Source of the DNA: Thermasporomyces composti
Lineage (GTDB): Bacteria; Actinomycetota; Actinomycetes; Propionibacteriales; Actinopolymorphaceae
Length of the DNA: 64,000 bases
Direction of reading: 5' to 3'
Assembly (NCBI RefSeq): GCF_003386795.1
Contig: NZ_QTUC01000001.1
Span: 2,542,001 to 2,606,000, forward strand
The notes below the pieces were generated by a model that saw nothing but the letters and a program-made list of their open reading frames with translations, was not told the DNA's origin and made no database searches. The position numbers and the translations under genes are program-made. Of this stretch, positions 18,174 to 29,701 are shown piece after piece (within the stretch, counting starts at the first letter, position 1; each line of letters starts with the position of its first letter).

Positions 18174-18935
18174 TCATCGGGGCAAACGGCGCCATATCGC
18201 CCGCGGCAGCAGGCGCAGGACGGCGAACAGCGGGCCCAGCGCGGCGGGCACCCACACCGTCTCCCGGCCGGCCGCCAGGCCCTCCACCACGGCCCGCGCG
18301 ACCCGCTCCGGGGTCGTCGGGAACGGGCCGTCCGGCAGGCCAGCGGTCATCTTGGTGCGCACGAAGCCCGGGCGCACCACCATGACGGTCGCGCCAGAGC
18401 CGGTCAATGCGTCGCCGAGGCCTTGGGCGAACCCGTCCAGGCCGGCCTTGGCCGCGCCGTAGATGTAGTTGGCGCGCCGCACGCGAACGCCAGCGACCGA
18501 CGACAGCACGATGAAGGTGCCGTGCCCCTGTCGGCGCAGCACCGCCGCCACGGCCAGCCCGACGCTCACGTGGCCCGCGAAGTTGGTGACGGCCGACTCG
18601 GCGGCGGCAGCGGGGTCGTTCTCGTACGCCTGGGTCGACCCCAGGACGCCGACCGCGTCGATCACGACGTCGAGGTCGCCGACGAGCTCGACGGCGCGGG
18701 CGATGACGGACTCGTGGGTGGTCGAGGCGGTGACGTCGAAGTCCAGCGTCTCGACCTGGGTGGCTCCGGCGCCTCGAAGCATCCGTTCGGTGTTCTCATC
18801 CGGCTTCCCGCCCCGGACGGCGAGCACGACGGACCGGGCACCCCGTTCCACCAGCTGCCGAACGATGGCGAGTCCGATCTCGCTGCGCCCTCCGAGCAGG
18901 AGCACGGTGGCGACGGTCCCCACCGCGTTCTTCAT
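18174..18935 (-). CDS. dprE2: Decaprenylphosphoryl-D-2-keto-erythro-pentose reductase (DprE2)
   Basis: NADH-dependent short-chain reductase that completes epimerisation of decaprenylphosphoryl ribose to arabinose. The nucleotide-binding motif is LLLGGRSEIGLAI (about residues 12-24) and the active site is Ser145/146, Tyr159 and Lys163 (YGAAK). The length, 253 aa, and the GVRVRRANYIYGAAKAGLDGF segment match DprE2. GGGAAG lies 7 bases upstream of the ATG. It begins 49 bases after dprE1. Confidence 0.92.
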   Translation of the reverse strand: MKNAVGTVATVLLLGGRSEIGLAIVRQLVERGARSVVLAVRGGKPDENTERMLRGAGATQVETLDFDVTASTTHESVIARAVELVGDLDVVIDAVGVLGSTQAYENDPAAAAESAVTNFAGHVSVGLAVAAVLRRQGHGTFIVLSSVAGVRVRRANYIYGAAKAGLDGFAQGLGDALTGSGATVMVVRPGFVRTKMTAGLPDGPFPTTPERVARAVVEGLAAGRETVWVPAALGPLFAVLRLLPRAIWRRLPR

Positions 18936-18983
18936 GTGCGACTTCCCTTCCTCGACGCGCCCATCGTTGTCGGTGTGGCCCGT

Positions 18984-20408
18984 TCACAGGCCCAGCCGCC
19001 GGGCCAGATCGGAGCGGAGGACGCCGTCCGGATCGACGCGGGTGCGCACCCGCCGCCACTCCTCCAGCCGCGGGTACATCGCGGGCAGGAGGTCGGGCCA
19101 CAAGGTGGCGTCCTTGGCGAGGTAGACCCGCCCGCCCGCGGCGGCGATCCGCTGGTCGAAGTCACGCAGCATGCCGGGCAGCCGACGGTCGCCGAGCGGG
19201 ATGTCGAGCGCGAGCGTCCATCCCGGCATAGGGAAGGACAGGTGCCCGGGGTTGCCGGGTCCGAACCGCTTGAGGACGGCGAGGAACGAGGCGACGCCCG
19301 CCGAGGACAGGTCGGCGACGATCGACCGGAGGACGTCGACTGCCGGGACGACGAACTGGTACTGGACGAACCCGCGCGGGCCGTAGAGCCGGTTCCAGCC
19401 GCGAACCGCGTCGAGCGGGTGGAAGAACGACGCGAGCGGCTGGATCTCGCCCCGGCGTACCCGGGGTGCTTTGCGGTACCACAGCTCGTTGAAGGCCCGC
19501 ACGCTCCACGGGTTGAGCAGACCGGGTGGTGCCCAGGGTGGCGCGGCCAGACGGGTGGCCGGGGCGAACCGGAGGGCGTCGCGGCGGGCCTTGGGTGGCA
19601 GGTCGGCGAGCCGCGCGTGCCGGCCGCGGGTGAGCACGGCTCGGCCCATGGCCCGTCCGCGCGCGAGCAGGTCGATCCAGGCGACGGTGTAGTGGTAGCG
19701 GTCGTCGCTGTCCGCCATGACGGCGAGCGCCTCGTCGAGGTTGGCCGCCCGCTCGGTGTCGACCACCATGCGGGAGGTCTCCACGGGCAGGCACCGGAAC
19801 GTCGCCTCCAGGACGACGCCGGTGAGCCCCATCCCGCCCACGGTCGCCCAGAACAGCTCCGGGTCCCGGTCCGGTCCCACCTCGGTGATCGTGCCGCCCG
19901 GCAGCACGAGCGTGACGCGGCGCAGGGCCGCACCGAACGACCCGTCGACGTGGTGGTTCTTGCCATGCACGTCGGCGGCGACCGCCCCGCCCACCGTGAC
20001 GTGCCGCGTCCCGGGCGTCACCGGCACGAACCATCCGCGCGGCAGCAGGGTCCGCATCAACCGGTCGAAGCTGACGCTGGCGGAGGCGGTCACCTCGCCG
20101 CGCTCGACGTCGAGCGTGATCCGCTCCGGCAGGCCGGTGCAGTCGAGCACGAGCCCGCCAGCGTCCTGGGCGGCGTCGCCGTAGGAACGGCCCAGCCCAC
20201 GCGCGATGACGCCGCGCGGAGGCGGGTCCGCGAGTAGCCGTGCCAGCTCGGCGGTCGAGGTGGGTCGGGCGAGGCGGGCGACGGTGGGGGCGGTGCGACC
20301 CCATCCCGTCAGGCGCACGGGACGGCATGTCTCAGGCGACCCCGGCCCAGCGGAGCTCGCCTCAGCGGCCCGTTCGGAGGACCGCGTACCCGACGACTCA
20401 GACGACAT
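18984..20408 (-). CDS. dprE1: Decaprenylphosphoryl-beta-D-ribose oxidase (DprE1)
   Basis: FAD enzyme that oxidises the ribose 2'-OH of decaprenylphosphoryl ribose. FAD-binding motifs include GLGRSYGDAAQDAGG and TVGGAVAADVHGKNHHVDGSFG; substrate-domain motifs include GFVQYQFVVP and LSFPMPGWTLALDIP. The residue matching Mycobacterium tuberculosis Cys387, the covalent target of benzothiazinones, is Ala400 here. The ATG at 20408 overlaps the end of the prenyltransferase gene by 11 bases and has GGTGGGGG upstream; a longer GTG start 6 codons earlier is less likely. 474 aa. Confidence 0.92.
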   Translation of the reverse strand: MSSESSGTRSSERAAEASSAGPGSPETCRPVRLTGWGRTAPTVARLARPTSTAELARLLADPPPRGVIARGLGRSYGDAAQDAGGLVLDCTGLPERITLDVERGEVTASASVSFDRLMRTLLPRGWFVPVTPGTRHVTVGGAVAADVHGKNHHVDGSFGAALRRVTLVLPGGTITEVGPDRDPELFWATVGGMGLTGVVLEATFRCLPVETSRMVVDTERAANLDEALAVMADSDDRYHYTVAWIDLLARGRAMGRAVLTRGRHARLADLPPKARRDALRFAPATRLAAPPWAPPGLLNPWSVRAFNELWYRKAPRVRRGEIQPLASFFHPLDAVRGWNRLYGPRGFVQYQFVVPAVDVLRSIVADLSSAGVASFLAVLKRFGPGNPGHLSFPMPGWTLALDIPLGDRRLPGMLRDFDQRIAAAGGRVYLAKDATLWPDLLPAMYPRLEEWRRVRTRVDPDGVLRSDLARRLGL

Positions 20409-21309
20409 AGACCCCCACCACGACACAGCAGGCGAGGACGATGCCCGACGTCAGGATCATGGGGTCGGACGGCGCGGTCAGTTCGGGCTCCTCACCGTGC
20501 CCGGCGTCGACGAGCATGGCGTACCGCAGGATCCCCACTGTGAAGGGAACGATCGACAGCCCGAACGCCAGCCGGGACAGCCCTTCGTGGAGCTCGAACG
20601 CCCACAGGCAGTACGCGACGAGCACGGCACCGGAGGTGGTGGCGCGGACGTAGCGGAGGAAGTCCCGGGTGTAGAGGTGGAGCGTGCGCCGGGAGTCGCC
20701 GCGCTCGGCGTTGCGGAGCTCGGCCTCGCGTTTGCCCGCCACGACGAAGAGGGAGACCAGCGTGGCGACGATGAGGAACCAGCTCGACACGCTGACCTCG
20801 ACGGCTACCGCGCCGGCGATGGCCCGCAGGACGAAGCCGCCGGCGACGCAGACCAGATCCAGGACCGGCACGTGCTTGACGCGCAACGAGTACGCGGTGG
20901 TGAGGGCCACGTACCCGGCGATGACCACGGCCAGGTACCAGGTGCCGGTGAGCGGCGCCAGGGCGATGGCCGCGAGCAGGAACCCGGCGCCGGTCACGTA
21001 CGCGAGCCGGACGGAGACCTGGCCGGCCGCGACCGGCCGGAGGCGCTTGCGGGGGTGGGCTTGGTCGGCGGCCGCGTCGCGCGCGTCGTTGACGAGGTAC
21101 GTGCCGCTCGCCGCCAGGCAGAACGCGACGAACGCGATCAGCACGTCGGCGACCGCGGCCGGATCGGTGAGGACTCCCGCGAAGGCGGGCGCGGCGAGCA
21201 CGAGGACGTTCTTGACCCAGTGGCGAGGACGGCAGGCGCGGATCAGGCCGCGTACCCGGCTGCCGGGCAGCTCACGGGCGGCCGCGTGATCCGGTGCGGT
21301 CGTGGTCAC
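20398..21309 (-). CDS. UbiA-family decaprenyl-phosphate phosphoribosyltransferase
   Basis: Membrane prenyltransferase that joins 5-phosphoribose from PRPP to polyprenyl phosphate, the first committed step of the DPA pathway (Rv3806c type). The Asp-rich motif is YLVNDARDAAADQAHPRKRL; the second motif region is VAGKREAELRNAERG. At least eight hydrophobic segments are visible. GTG at 21309 is chosen because GGAGGAG sits 8 bases before it; an ATG 9 codons upstream is the alternative. It heads the operon with dprE1, dprE2 and gtrA. No DPPR phosphatase gene is adjacent. Confidence 0.9.
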   Translation of the reverse strand: MTTTAPDHAAARELPGSRVRGLIRACRPRHWVKNVLVLAAPAFAGVLTDPAAVADVLIAFVAFCLAASGTYLVNDARDAAADQAHPRKRLRPVAAGQVSVRLAYVTGAGFLLAAIALAPLTGTWYLAVVIAGYVALTTAYSLRVKHVPVLDLVCVAGGFVLRAIAGAVAVEVSVSSWFLIVATLVSLFVVAGKREAELRNAERGDSRRTLHLYTRDFLRYVRATTSGAVLVAYCLWAFELHEGLSRLAFGLSIVPFTVGILRYAMLVDAGHGEEPELTAPSDPMILTSGIVLACCVVVGVYVV

Positions 21310-21453
21310 GTCGGGTCTCCTCCGGGTCGCGGGCATCCTAGGCGTTCCAGCGTGAGCCCGAAACCGTCGGCGATTCGTGCCCGAGCGTTCGCCGTCGTGG
21401 TGCCGGCCGGGCGGCCGGATTCGCCCGATTGACCGAATTTCGGGATGGCCAGC

Positions 21454-21464
21454 TCACAATGTGA
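21454..21464. promoter_or_regulatory. Short palindrome upstream of lysC
   Basis: TCACA-A-TGTGA lies 109 bases before the lysC start, with a TAGACT -10-like hexamer at 21494-21499. It may be a regulator site for lysC-asd or for the divergent DPA operon. Confidence 0.3.
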
Positions 21465-21572
21465 ACAGCCCGGACGTCCAGAGGCGTCGCCGCTAGACTG
21501 TCCTGCGGCAAAGCGCCGACGGGCCGGTCCCGCCGGTCCGTCCCCATCGACCCCGCCGAGCAGGAGCGTTTC

Positions 21573-23995
<2,423 letters not shown>

Positions 23996-24057
23996 GAGCG
24001 GGTCCGCGTCAAGCGCGGTCGCGACGCGCCCGTGTCCGGGGACGACCCAAGCGCGGG

Positions 24058-25254
24058 TCACGTCGTTCGGCTGCGCGCGAGCGCCTCGGGCCCGTAGGTG
24101 AGGCGGCGGAGCAGGACCTCGGCGGGACCGCGATGGCCCGCGCGGCGCACGAGGTCCGCCCCCACGACGGTCGCCGCCCAGGTCAGCAACGCCACCAGCG
24201 CGACCTGGGCGCTGCCGAGCCGCGCACCCAGGCCGCCGGCGTAGGGAGCGAGGAGCGCGACGAACACCACCGACTGCGCGAGGTAGCACGTCAGGGACCG
24301 CCGCCCGCAGGCGACGAGCGCGCTGACGAGCGGGCCGCGGCGCGTCCCGAGCCGGTTCGCGACGAGACCCATGAGCGCGGCGTAGCCCAGGCCTCCGGCG
24401 AAACCGGTGACGGTGTGCAGCGAGCTCGCGGCGGCGAGTCCGAGGCCGGAGAGGTGCCATACCTGGGCCGCCGCGAGCGCCAGGGGGAGCCCACCCACGA
24501 CGGCCGTGCTGAGGCCGACCACGCAGACGCGGCGCAGGAGGGTTCGGTGCCGGTCAGTCTCCTCCAGCAGGCGGTGGCGTGCCGCCCAGACGCCCAGGAG
24601 GGCCGGGGTGAGGAGCAGCACCGTCCCGGGGACGAAGCTGTAGGAGTACTCGCTCAGCCGCAGTCCGGTCGCGGTGAGTGGATCGGACTCGGCCAGGGAG
24701 GGCATGACGACCCGCTCGCCGTCCGGTGGGACGAATCCGACGAACGCCCCGATCGCCGCCGTGAGGACCAAGGCGGCCGCCGCGACGCCGAGGAGCACCC
24801 GCGCGGGGGCGACGAGGAGGAGCGTGACGAGCATCGCCAACAGCCCGTAGGGGCCCAGGATGTCGCCGGAGAACAGCAGCAGGGCGTGGACGAGGCCGAA
24901 GCAGACGAGCCACAGGGCGCGCCGCCGAAGCAGCCGGCGGACACGCGCTGGCGTCGCGCCCAGGGCCAGCTGACGGTTGGCCAACTGGACCATGCCGTAG
25001 CCGAACAGCGCCGCGAACATCGGGTAGGCCCGCCCGTCGACGACCGTCATCTGGAGGAGGACCCACGCGCGGTCGAGCGCCGAGCCGTCTCGCACGTGCC
25101 CCCGAACTCCGGCCGGTCGGTCGTGGAGGTAGAGAGCGGCGTTGGCGACCGCGATCAGGGCGAGCATGACACCGCGGGCCAGGTCGGGAGCGAGCGCGCG
25201 TTCTCGCTCGGGGGTCGGACCGCTGGCCAGGGGCGTGCGGACGGTGTCGACCAT
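24058..25254 (-). CDS. DUF418-family membrane protein, 398 aa
   Basis: Multi-pass membrane protein of the DUF418 family, often called a predicted transporter; the function is unknown. It has the usual arrangement: an N-terminal cytoplasmic stretch, RGVMLALIAVANAALYL, FGYGMVQLANRQL, RRRALWLVCFGLVHALLLFSGDIL, and the C-terminal DUF418 domain with CGRRSLTCYLAQSVVF. The ATG at 25254 is preferred because upstream residues are low-complexity and not family-like. It converges on asd and diverges from glyQS. Confidence 0.82.
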   Translation of the reverse strand: MVDTVRTPLASGPTPERERALAPDLARGVMLALIAVANAALYLHDRPAGVRGHVRDGSALDRAWVLLQMTVVDGRAYPMFAALFGYGMVQLANRQLALGATPARVRRLLRRRALWLVCFGLVHALLLFSGDILGPYGLLAMLVTLLLVAPARVLLGVAAAALVLTAAIGAFVGFVPPDGERVVMPSLAESDPLTATGLRLSEYSYSFVPGTVLLLTPALLGVWAARHRLLEETDRHRTLLRRVCVVGLSTAVVGGLPLALAAAQVWHLSGLGLAAASSLHTVTGFAGGLGYAALMGLVANRLGTRRGPLVSALVACGRRSLTCYLAQSVVFVALLAPYAGGLGARLGSAQVALVALLTWAATVVGADLVRRAGHRGPAEVLLRRLTYGPEALARSRTT

Positions 25255-25444
25255 GAGGCCTCGCAGACGGGTTGGGACGGCGTGCGGTGCGTGATCTCTC
25301 CACGGTAGAGGGGCCCCGACCGCGACCGGTGTGCTGCTCCTTCTCGGCGCGGGGGAGCCGGCGCGGGGCCTCGCGAACCCTGGGTGATGATCCGCTCCCT
25401 CGCCCCGCGGCGGCTGAGACAAAGGCTCTAAGGTGGTGGCCGTG

Positions 25445-28423
25445 GTGACGATGCAGGACGCGCTACTAGCGCTGACGAACTACTGGACCCAGCGAGGCTG
25501 CATGGTGGTGCAGCCGTTCAACACCGAGGTCGGCGCGGGTACCTACAACCCGGCCACGATCTTGCGTGTGCTGGGACCAGAGCCGTGGCGGGTCGCCTAC
25601 GTCGAGCCCAGTGTGCGGCCCGACGACGCCCGCTACGGCGAGAACCCCAACCGCCTGCAGACCCACACCCAGTTCCAGGTCATCCTCAAGCCCGACCCGG
25701 GCGACCCGCAGGAGATCTACCTCGGCAGCCTCGAGGCGCTCGGCATCGACATTCACGCGCACGACATCCGGTTCGTCGAGGACGACTGGGCCTCGCCGGC
25801 GCTGGGCGCGTGGGGGCTGGGCTGGGAAGTCTGGCTCGATGGCTTGGAGATCACCCAGTTCACGTACTTCCAGCAAGCCGGTGGTCGCAACCTCGACCCG
25901 GTCGCGGTCGAGATCACCTACGGCATGGAGCGCATCATCATGGCGCTCCAGAAGGTGGACCACTTCAAGGACATCACCTACGCGCCGGGAATCTCCTACG
26001 GTGAGGCGTTCGGCCAGGCCGAGTACGAGATGAGCCGCTACTACCTCGACGACGCCGGCGTCGAGGAGAACTGGCGGCTGTTCGAGACGTACGAGGCCGA
26101 GGCGCGTCGCTGCATCGCCGAGCGGCTGCCGGTGCCGGCGCACACCTACGTGCTCAAGTGCTCCCACGCGTTCAACGTGCTCGACTCCCGCGGCGCGATC
26201 AGCCAGACCGAGCGCGCGAACGCGTTCCACCGCATGCGGTCGCTGGCCCGCCAAGTCTCCACCCTGTGGGCCGAGCGGCGCGAGGAGCTCGGCTACCCGC
26301 TCGGCCGCGTCGAACCCCCGGCGCCGGCGCCGACACCGACCGCCTTCCCCGAGATCGACAAGCCCTCGACGCTGGTCTTCGAGATCGGCACGGAGGAGTT
26401 GCCGCACGCCGAGGTTCGCAAGGCGCGGGAGGCGGTGCGCGAGGCCCTGGTCAGCAAGCTGGCCGACACCCGGCTCGCGCACGGCGAGGTCCGCACCTAC
26501 GCGACACCGCGTCGGATCGTGGCGATCGTCGAGGACGTCGCGCCCCGCGAGCCCGACGCGGAGCGCACGGTGCGCGGTCCGCGTGTCGCTCAGGCCTACG
26601 ACGCCGACGGTCAGCCGACCAAAGCCGCTCTGGGCTTCGCCCGTGGACAGGGTGTCGACGTCAACGACTTGCGTCGCGTCGAGCAGGGCGGGGTGGAGTA
26701 CGTCGCGGCGGTCCGCACCGACGTCGGACGCCCGGCGGCGGAGGTTCTGAGCGGGATCCTCGGCCAGGTCGTCACCGGGTTGCGGGCCGACAAGAACATG
26801 CGCTGGAACGACCCGCAGCTGTCGTACAGCCGGCCGATCCGGTGGCTGCTGGCGCTCCTCGGGGACGTGGAGGTGCCGGTCGCGGTGTCCTCGCTGGCGT
26901 CCGGCCGCGCCACCCGCGTGCACCGGATCGCCGAGCGGCCGGTGGTGGAGGTCCCGTCCGCCGACGGCTACCTCGACTTCCTGCGCAAGCACGGGATCAT
27001 CGTCGACCCGGCGGAGCGTCGGGCCATGGTGATCGAGCAGGCCAGCCGACTGGCGAGCGAGGTGGGCGGCCGTATCGACGTCGAGGGTGACGCAGCGCTC
27101 CTGGACGAGATCACCAACCTGGTCGAGGAGCCGGTGAGCATCCTCGGGTCGTTCGACCAGCGGTACCTGGAGCTACCGAACGAGATCCTCACCACGGTCA
27201 TGCGCAAGCACCAGCGTTACCTGCCGGTGCGCGCCGAGGACGGCACGCTCCTGCCGTACTTCGTCGCGGTCGCCAACGGCGCATGCGACCACGACCTGGT
27301 GCGGGCGGGGAACGAGGCGGTGCTCCGGGCCCGGTACGAGGACGCGGCGTTCTTCTGGCGCGCCGACCTCGAGGTGAGCCCTGAGCAGCACAAGAGCGGC
27401 CTGTCGAAGCTGGCGTTCGAGAGTCGGCTCGGCTCCATGGCCGACCGGGCCGACCGCATCGCGGCCGTCGCCTCGTCGCTCGCCGACCTGGTGGGGTTGC
27501 CGGAGGCCGATCGGGCCACGCTGCGTCGGGCGGGTGAGCTCGCCAAGTTCGACCTCGCCACCCAGATGGTGATCGAGCTGACGTCTCTGGCCGGGACGAT
27601 GGCGCGCGAGTACGCCCGGCGGGCCGGTGAGCCGGAGGCCGTGGCCCAGGCGCTCTACGACATGGAGCTGCCCCGCACCGCGGGCGGTGAGCTTCCAGCC
27701 ACCACGCCGGGTGCTCTGCTGGCGTTGGCCGATCGGTTCGACCTCCTCGCGGGGCTCTTCGCGGTGGGCGCCGTTCCGACGGGGAGCTCGGACCCGTTCG
27801 CGCTGCGCCGCGCCGCGCTCGGTGTGGTGAGCATCCTGCGGGGCCGTCCGGAGCTGGCGGCCGTGACCGTCGAGACCGGCCTGCGCGTGGCCGCCGACCG
27901 GGTGCGCGCCCAGGGTGTGGAGGTCCCGGACTCGGCGCTGGCGGAGGCCGCGGAGTTCGTCGTGCGCCGGTACGAGCAGCAGCTCCTGGACGCCGGCTAC
28001 GACCACAACCTCGTCCAGGCGGTCGTGCCGCTCGGGAACGCGCCGGCCCGAGCTGACGAGACGCTGGCCGAGCTGGTCCGGCGTACCGGTGACGCGACGT
28101 TCCAGGACCTCGTGACGGCCCTACAGCGCGTTCGCCGCATCGTGCCCGCCGACGCCACCGCCAACTACGACGCGTCCGCGCTCCGCGAGCCGGAGGAGCT
28201 GGGGCTCCGCGAGGAGGTGGCCAAGGTCCGCGAGGCGCTTGGCGACGCGCCCACGCTGGCGGAGTTCGTCGACGCCGCCAGCACGCTCGTCGGGCCGATC
28301 AACGCGTTCTTCGACGCGGTGCTGGTCATGGCGGACGACCCCGCGGTGCGGGCGGCCCGGCTGGGGCTGCTCGCCTCGATCCGCGACCTGGCCGCGCCCG
28401 TCCTCAACTGGGACGCGCTGTAA
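25445..28423 (+). CDS. glyQS: Glycyl-tRNA synthetase, alpha and beta subunits fused
   Basis: Charges tRNA-Gly. Residues 1 to about 290 are the GlyQ catalytic subunit ([51 protein letters not shown]), and from about 310 the GlyS beta subunit begins ([18 protein letters not shown]) and runs through its HD-like and anticodon-binding parts. These are normally two genes; many actinobacteria instead use the unrelated alpha2-type enzyme. GTG at 25445 is chosen because AAGGTGG (25430-25436) is 8 bases upstream; GTG at 25433 would include that RBS. No T-box leader is visible upstream. 992 aa. Confidence 0.93.
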   Translation: MTMQDALLALTNYWTQRGCMVVQPFNTEVGAGTYNPATILRVLGPEPWRVAYVEPSVRPDDARYGENPNRLQTHTQFQVILKPDPGDPQEIYLGSLEALGIDIHAHDIRFVEDDWASPALGAWGLGWEVWLDGLEITQFTYFQQAGGRNLDPVAVEITYGMERIIMALQKVDHFKDITYAPGISYGEAFGQAEYEMSRYYLDDAGVEENWRLFETYEAEARRCIAERLPVPAHTYVLKCSHAFNVLDSRGAISQTERANAFHRMRSLARQVSTLWAERREELGYPLGRVEPPAPAPTPTAFPEIDKPSTLVFEIGTEELPHAEVRKAREAVREALVSKLADTRLAHGEVRTYATPRRIVAIVEDVAPREPDAERTVRGPRVAQAYDADGQPTKAALGFARGQGVDVNDLRRVEQGGVEYVAAVRTDVGRPAAEVLSGILGQVVTGLRADKNMRWNDPQLSYSRPIRWLLALLGDVEVPVAVSSLASGRATRVHRIAERPVVEVPSADGYLDFLRKHGIIVDPAERRAMVIEQASRLASEVGGRIDVEGDAALLDEITNLVEEPVSILGSFDQRYLELPNEILTTVMRKHQRYLPVRAEDGTLLPYFVAVANGACDHDLVRAGNEAVLRARYEDAAFFWRADLEVSPEQHKSGLSKLAFESRLGSMADRADRIAAVASSLADLVGLPEADRATLRRAGELAKFDLATQMVIELTSLAGTMAREYARRAGEPEAVAQALYDMELPRTAGGELPATTPGALLALADRFDLLAGLFAVGAVPTGSSDPFALRRAALGVVSILRGRPELAAVTVETGLRVAADRVRAQGVEVPDSALAEAAEFVVRRYEQQLLDAGYDHNLVQAVVPLGNAPARADETLAELVRRTGDATFQDLVTALQRVRRIVPADATANYDASALREPEELGLREEVAKVREALGDAPTLAEFVDAASTLVGPINAFFDAVLVMADDPAVRAARLGLLASIRDLAAPVLNWDAL

Positions 28424-28435
28424 CGGCGTGCGGGT

Positions 28436-28470
28436 GGGAGTGAGCCGCCCCGGACACGCGGCTCACTCCC
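28436..28470. terminator. Hairpin between convergent glyQS and propeller gene
   Basis: GGGAGTGAGCCGC pairs with GCGGCTCACTCCC, a 13-bp perfect stem with a 9-base loop, starting 12 bases after glyQS and covering the stop codon of the convergent gene. Confidence 0.65.
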
Positions 28471-29365
28471 GGACGAGCACACACAGGATGGGGGGCAGGT
28501 CGTCGGCCAACAGCTCCCAGGACCGCCCGGCGTCCTGGGTGACGTAGACCGCGCCCTCGGAGGTCCCGAACGCCGCGGTGGATCCCGCAGCCGACAGGCA
28601 GAAAGTGTCGATGGTGCCCGACAGCGTCTCGGGCAGACCTTTGTCGCATCGATCGAACCGGACGCCTTCCAGGCCACCCCGGTAGAGGGCGGGGGACGTC
28701 CCGTCGGCCGTCGGTGACGCGGTGAGCAGGACCGTGTCGCCGCAGACCGCGACCGCTCGACAGTAGGTGCCCGCGAGTCCGAGTGTGCGGTGGTTCCAGC
28801 TCTGGGCGCGGTCCCAGCTGGTGGCGAGTCCACGTGCCGTCGCCGCGAGGAGCGGCCCGTTCCCCGGGACCGCGAGCACCTGGAACACCTGCTCGTCGCT
28901 GTCCACCGTGGGCTGCCAGGTGAGACCGCCGTCCGTCGAGCGCGGGATGCCGCCGACATAGACGCTGGCGTAGATGGTGCCGTCCTCGTCCACGTCGATC
29001 GACCGGACCGACGGTGGCTCACCTGAGGGCGTGTGCCACTTGGCGCGGCCATCCACGGCGTCGAAGCCCTCGAGCGCGTGGACGACGCGGTCCTCGACCC
29101 GATGCAGCCGGGCTCCCGCCGTTCCGACGAGGATGCCGTCCGGACCGGGGTGCACACACGTCACCCGCGCCTCACGCAACCTCGCCACGTGCCGCCAGAT
29201 CCCGGTCGCGCCGGAGGTGAAGATCTCCCAGTCCCCGACGACCGCGCACAGCCCCTCGTGACCCGCGGCCAGCGCGCGTACCCGACGGCCGGGCAGTTCG
29301 ACGCGGCGTTCAGCACCCAGGATGTACAGCCCGTCGTCGGTCCCCACGTAGATGCCAGTGGGCAC
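28463..29365 (-). CDS. BNR/VPS10-like beta-propeller protein, 300 aa
   Basis: Predicted beta-propeller of the sialidase/photosystem-II-stability-like repeat type, with recurring Asp-box-like signatures: STDGGLTW, TSWDRAQSWNHRTL and VTQDAGRSWELL. No signal peptide or catalytic residues are evident, so it is probably a cytoplasmic binding scaffold; the ligand is unknown. GTG start with GGGAGAG just upstream. It is monocistronic, facing glyQS. Confidence 0.75.
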   Translation of the reverse strand: MPTGIYVGTDDGLYILGAERRVELPGRRVRALAAGHEGLCAVVGDWEIFTSGATGIWRHVARLREARVTCVHPGPDGILVGTAGARLHRVEDRVVHALEGFDAVDGRAKWHTPSGEPPSVRSIDVDEDGTIYASVYVGGIPRSTDGGLTWQPTVDSDEQVFQVLAVPGNGPLLAATARGLATSWDRAQSWNHRTLGLAGTYCRAVAVCGDTVLLTASPTADGTSPALYRGGLEGVRFDRCDKGLPETLSGTIDTFCLSAAGSTAAFGTSEGAVYVTQDAGRSWELLADDLPPILCVLVRE

Positions 29366-29701
29366 AGCACTCTCCCTTCGCCCCCTTCGCCACGGGCGAT
29401 TCTCCCGTGATCGGTTATCGACACGGAAGGGTCCTCCGAGCCTTTACCGCATTTCGCGGCGACCATGCTCAGTTGGTCGCAGAACGCGGTCACGTCATCA
29501 CCGTGTGAGGTTGCGCCTTCGAGTTGTCACCGCGCGAAAAGAGACTGCGCGGTGCCACCGCCGGCCGTGATGCCGTGCGACGTGGCACCGCGCAAAGTGA
29601 CCCAGCGCGAAGTGGCGCTGCGAAGTGGCCCTGCGCGAAGTGGCGCTGCGAAGTGGCCCTGCGCGAAGTGGCGCTGCGAAGTGGCCCTGCGCGGCCGAAG
29701 G
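29366..29701. other. Non-coding region with tandem repeats (~340 bp)
   Basis: Between the propeller gene and the solute-binding-protein gene. The left part holds the propeller promoter. The right part holds three exact 28-bp repeats (29605-29688) preceded by degenerate GTGGCACCGCGCAAAGTG-like relatives. Open frames crossing it translate the repeats into Arg/Ala-rich low complexity and are not credible genes. Confidence 0.6.
29605..29688. repeat. Three tandem copies of a 28-bp repeat
   Basis: The unit GCGCGAAGTGGCGCTGCGAA + GTGGCCCT occurs at 29605-29632, 29633-29660 and 29661-29688 without change; each unit is itself two related ~14-bp halves (CGCGAAGTGGC / CTGCGAAGTGGC). The array ends 13 bases past the stop of the solute-binding-protein gene. 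There are no spacers, so it is not CRISPR. Confidence 0.9.

Noticed and set aside
25255-25444. T-box or riboswitch leader for glyQS
   Set aside because: No AGGGTGG-type T-box core, specifier stem or terminator/antiterminator pair was seen.
29605-29688. Repeat array considered as a CRISPR
   Set aside because: Units are contiguous with no spacers, internally repetitive, and no cas genes are nearby.
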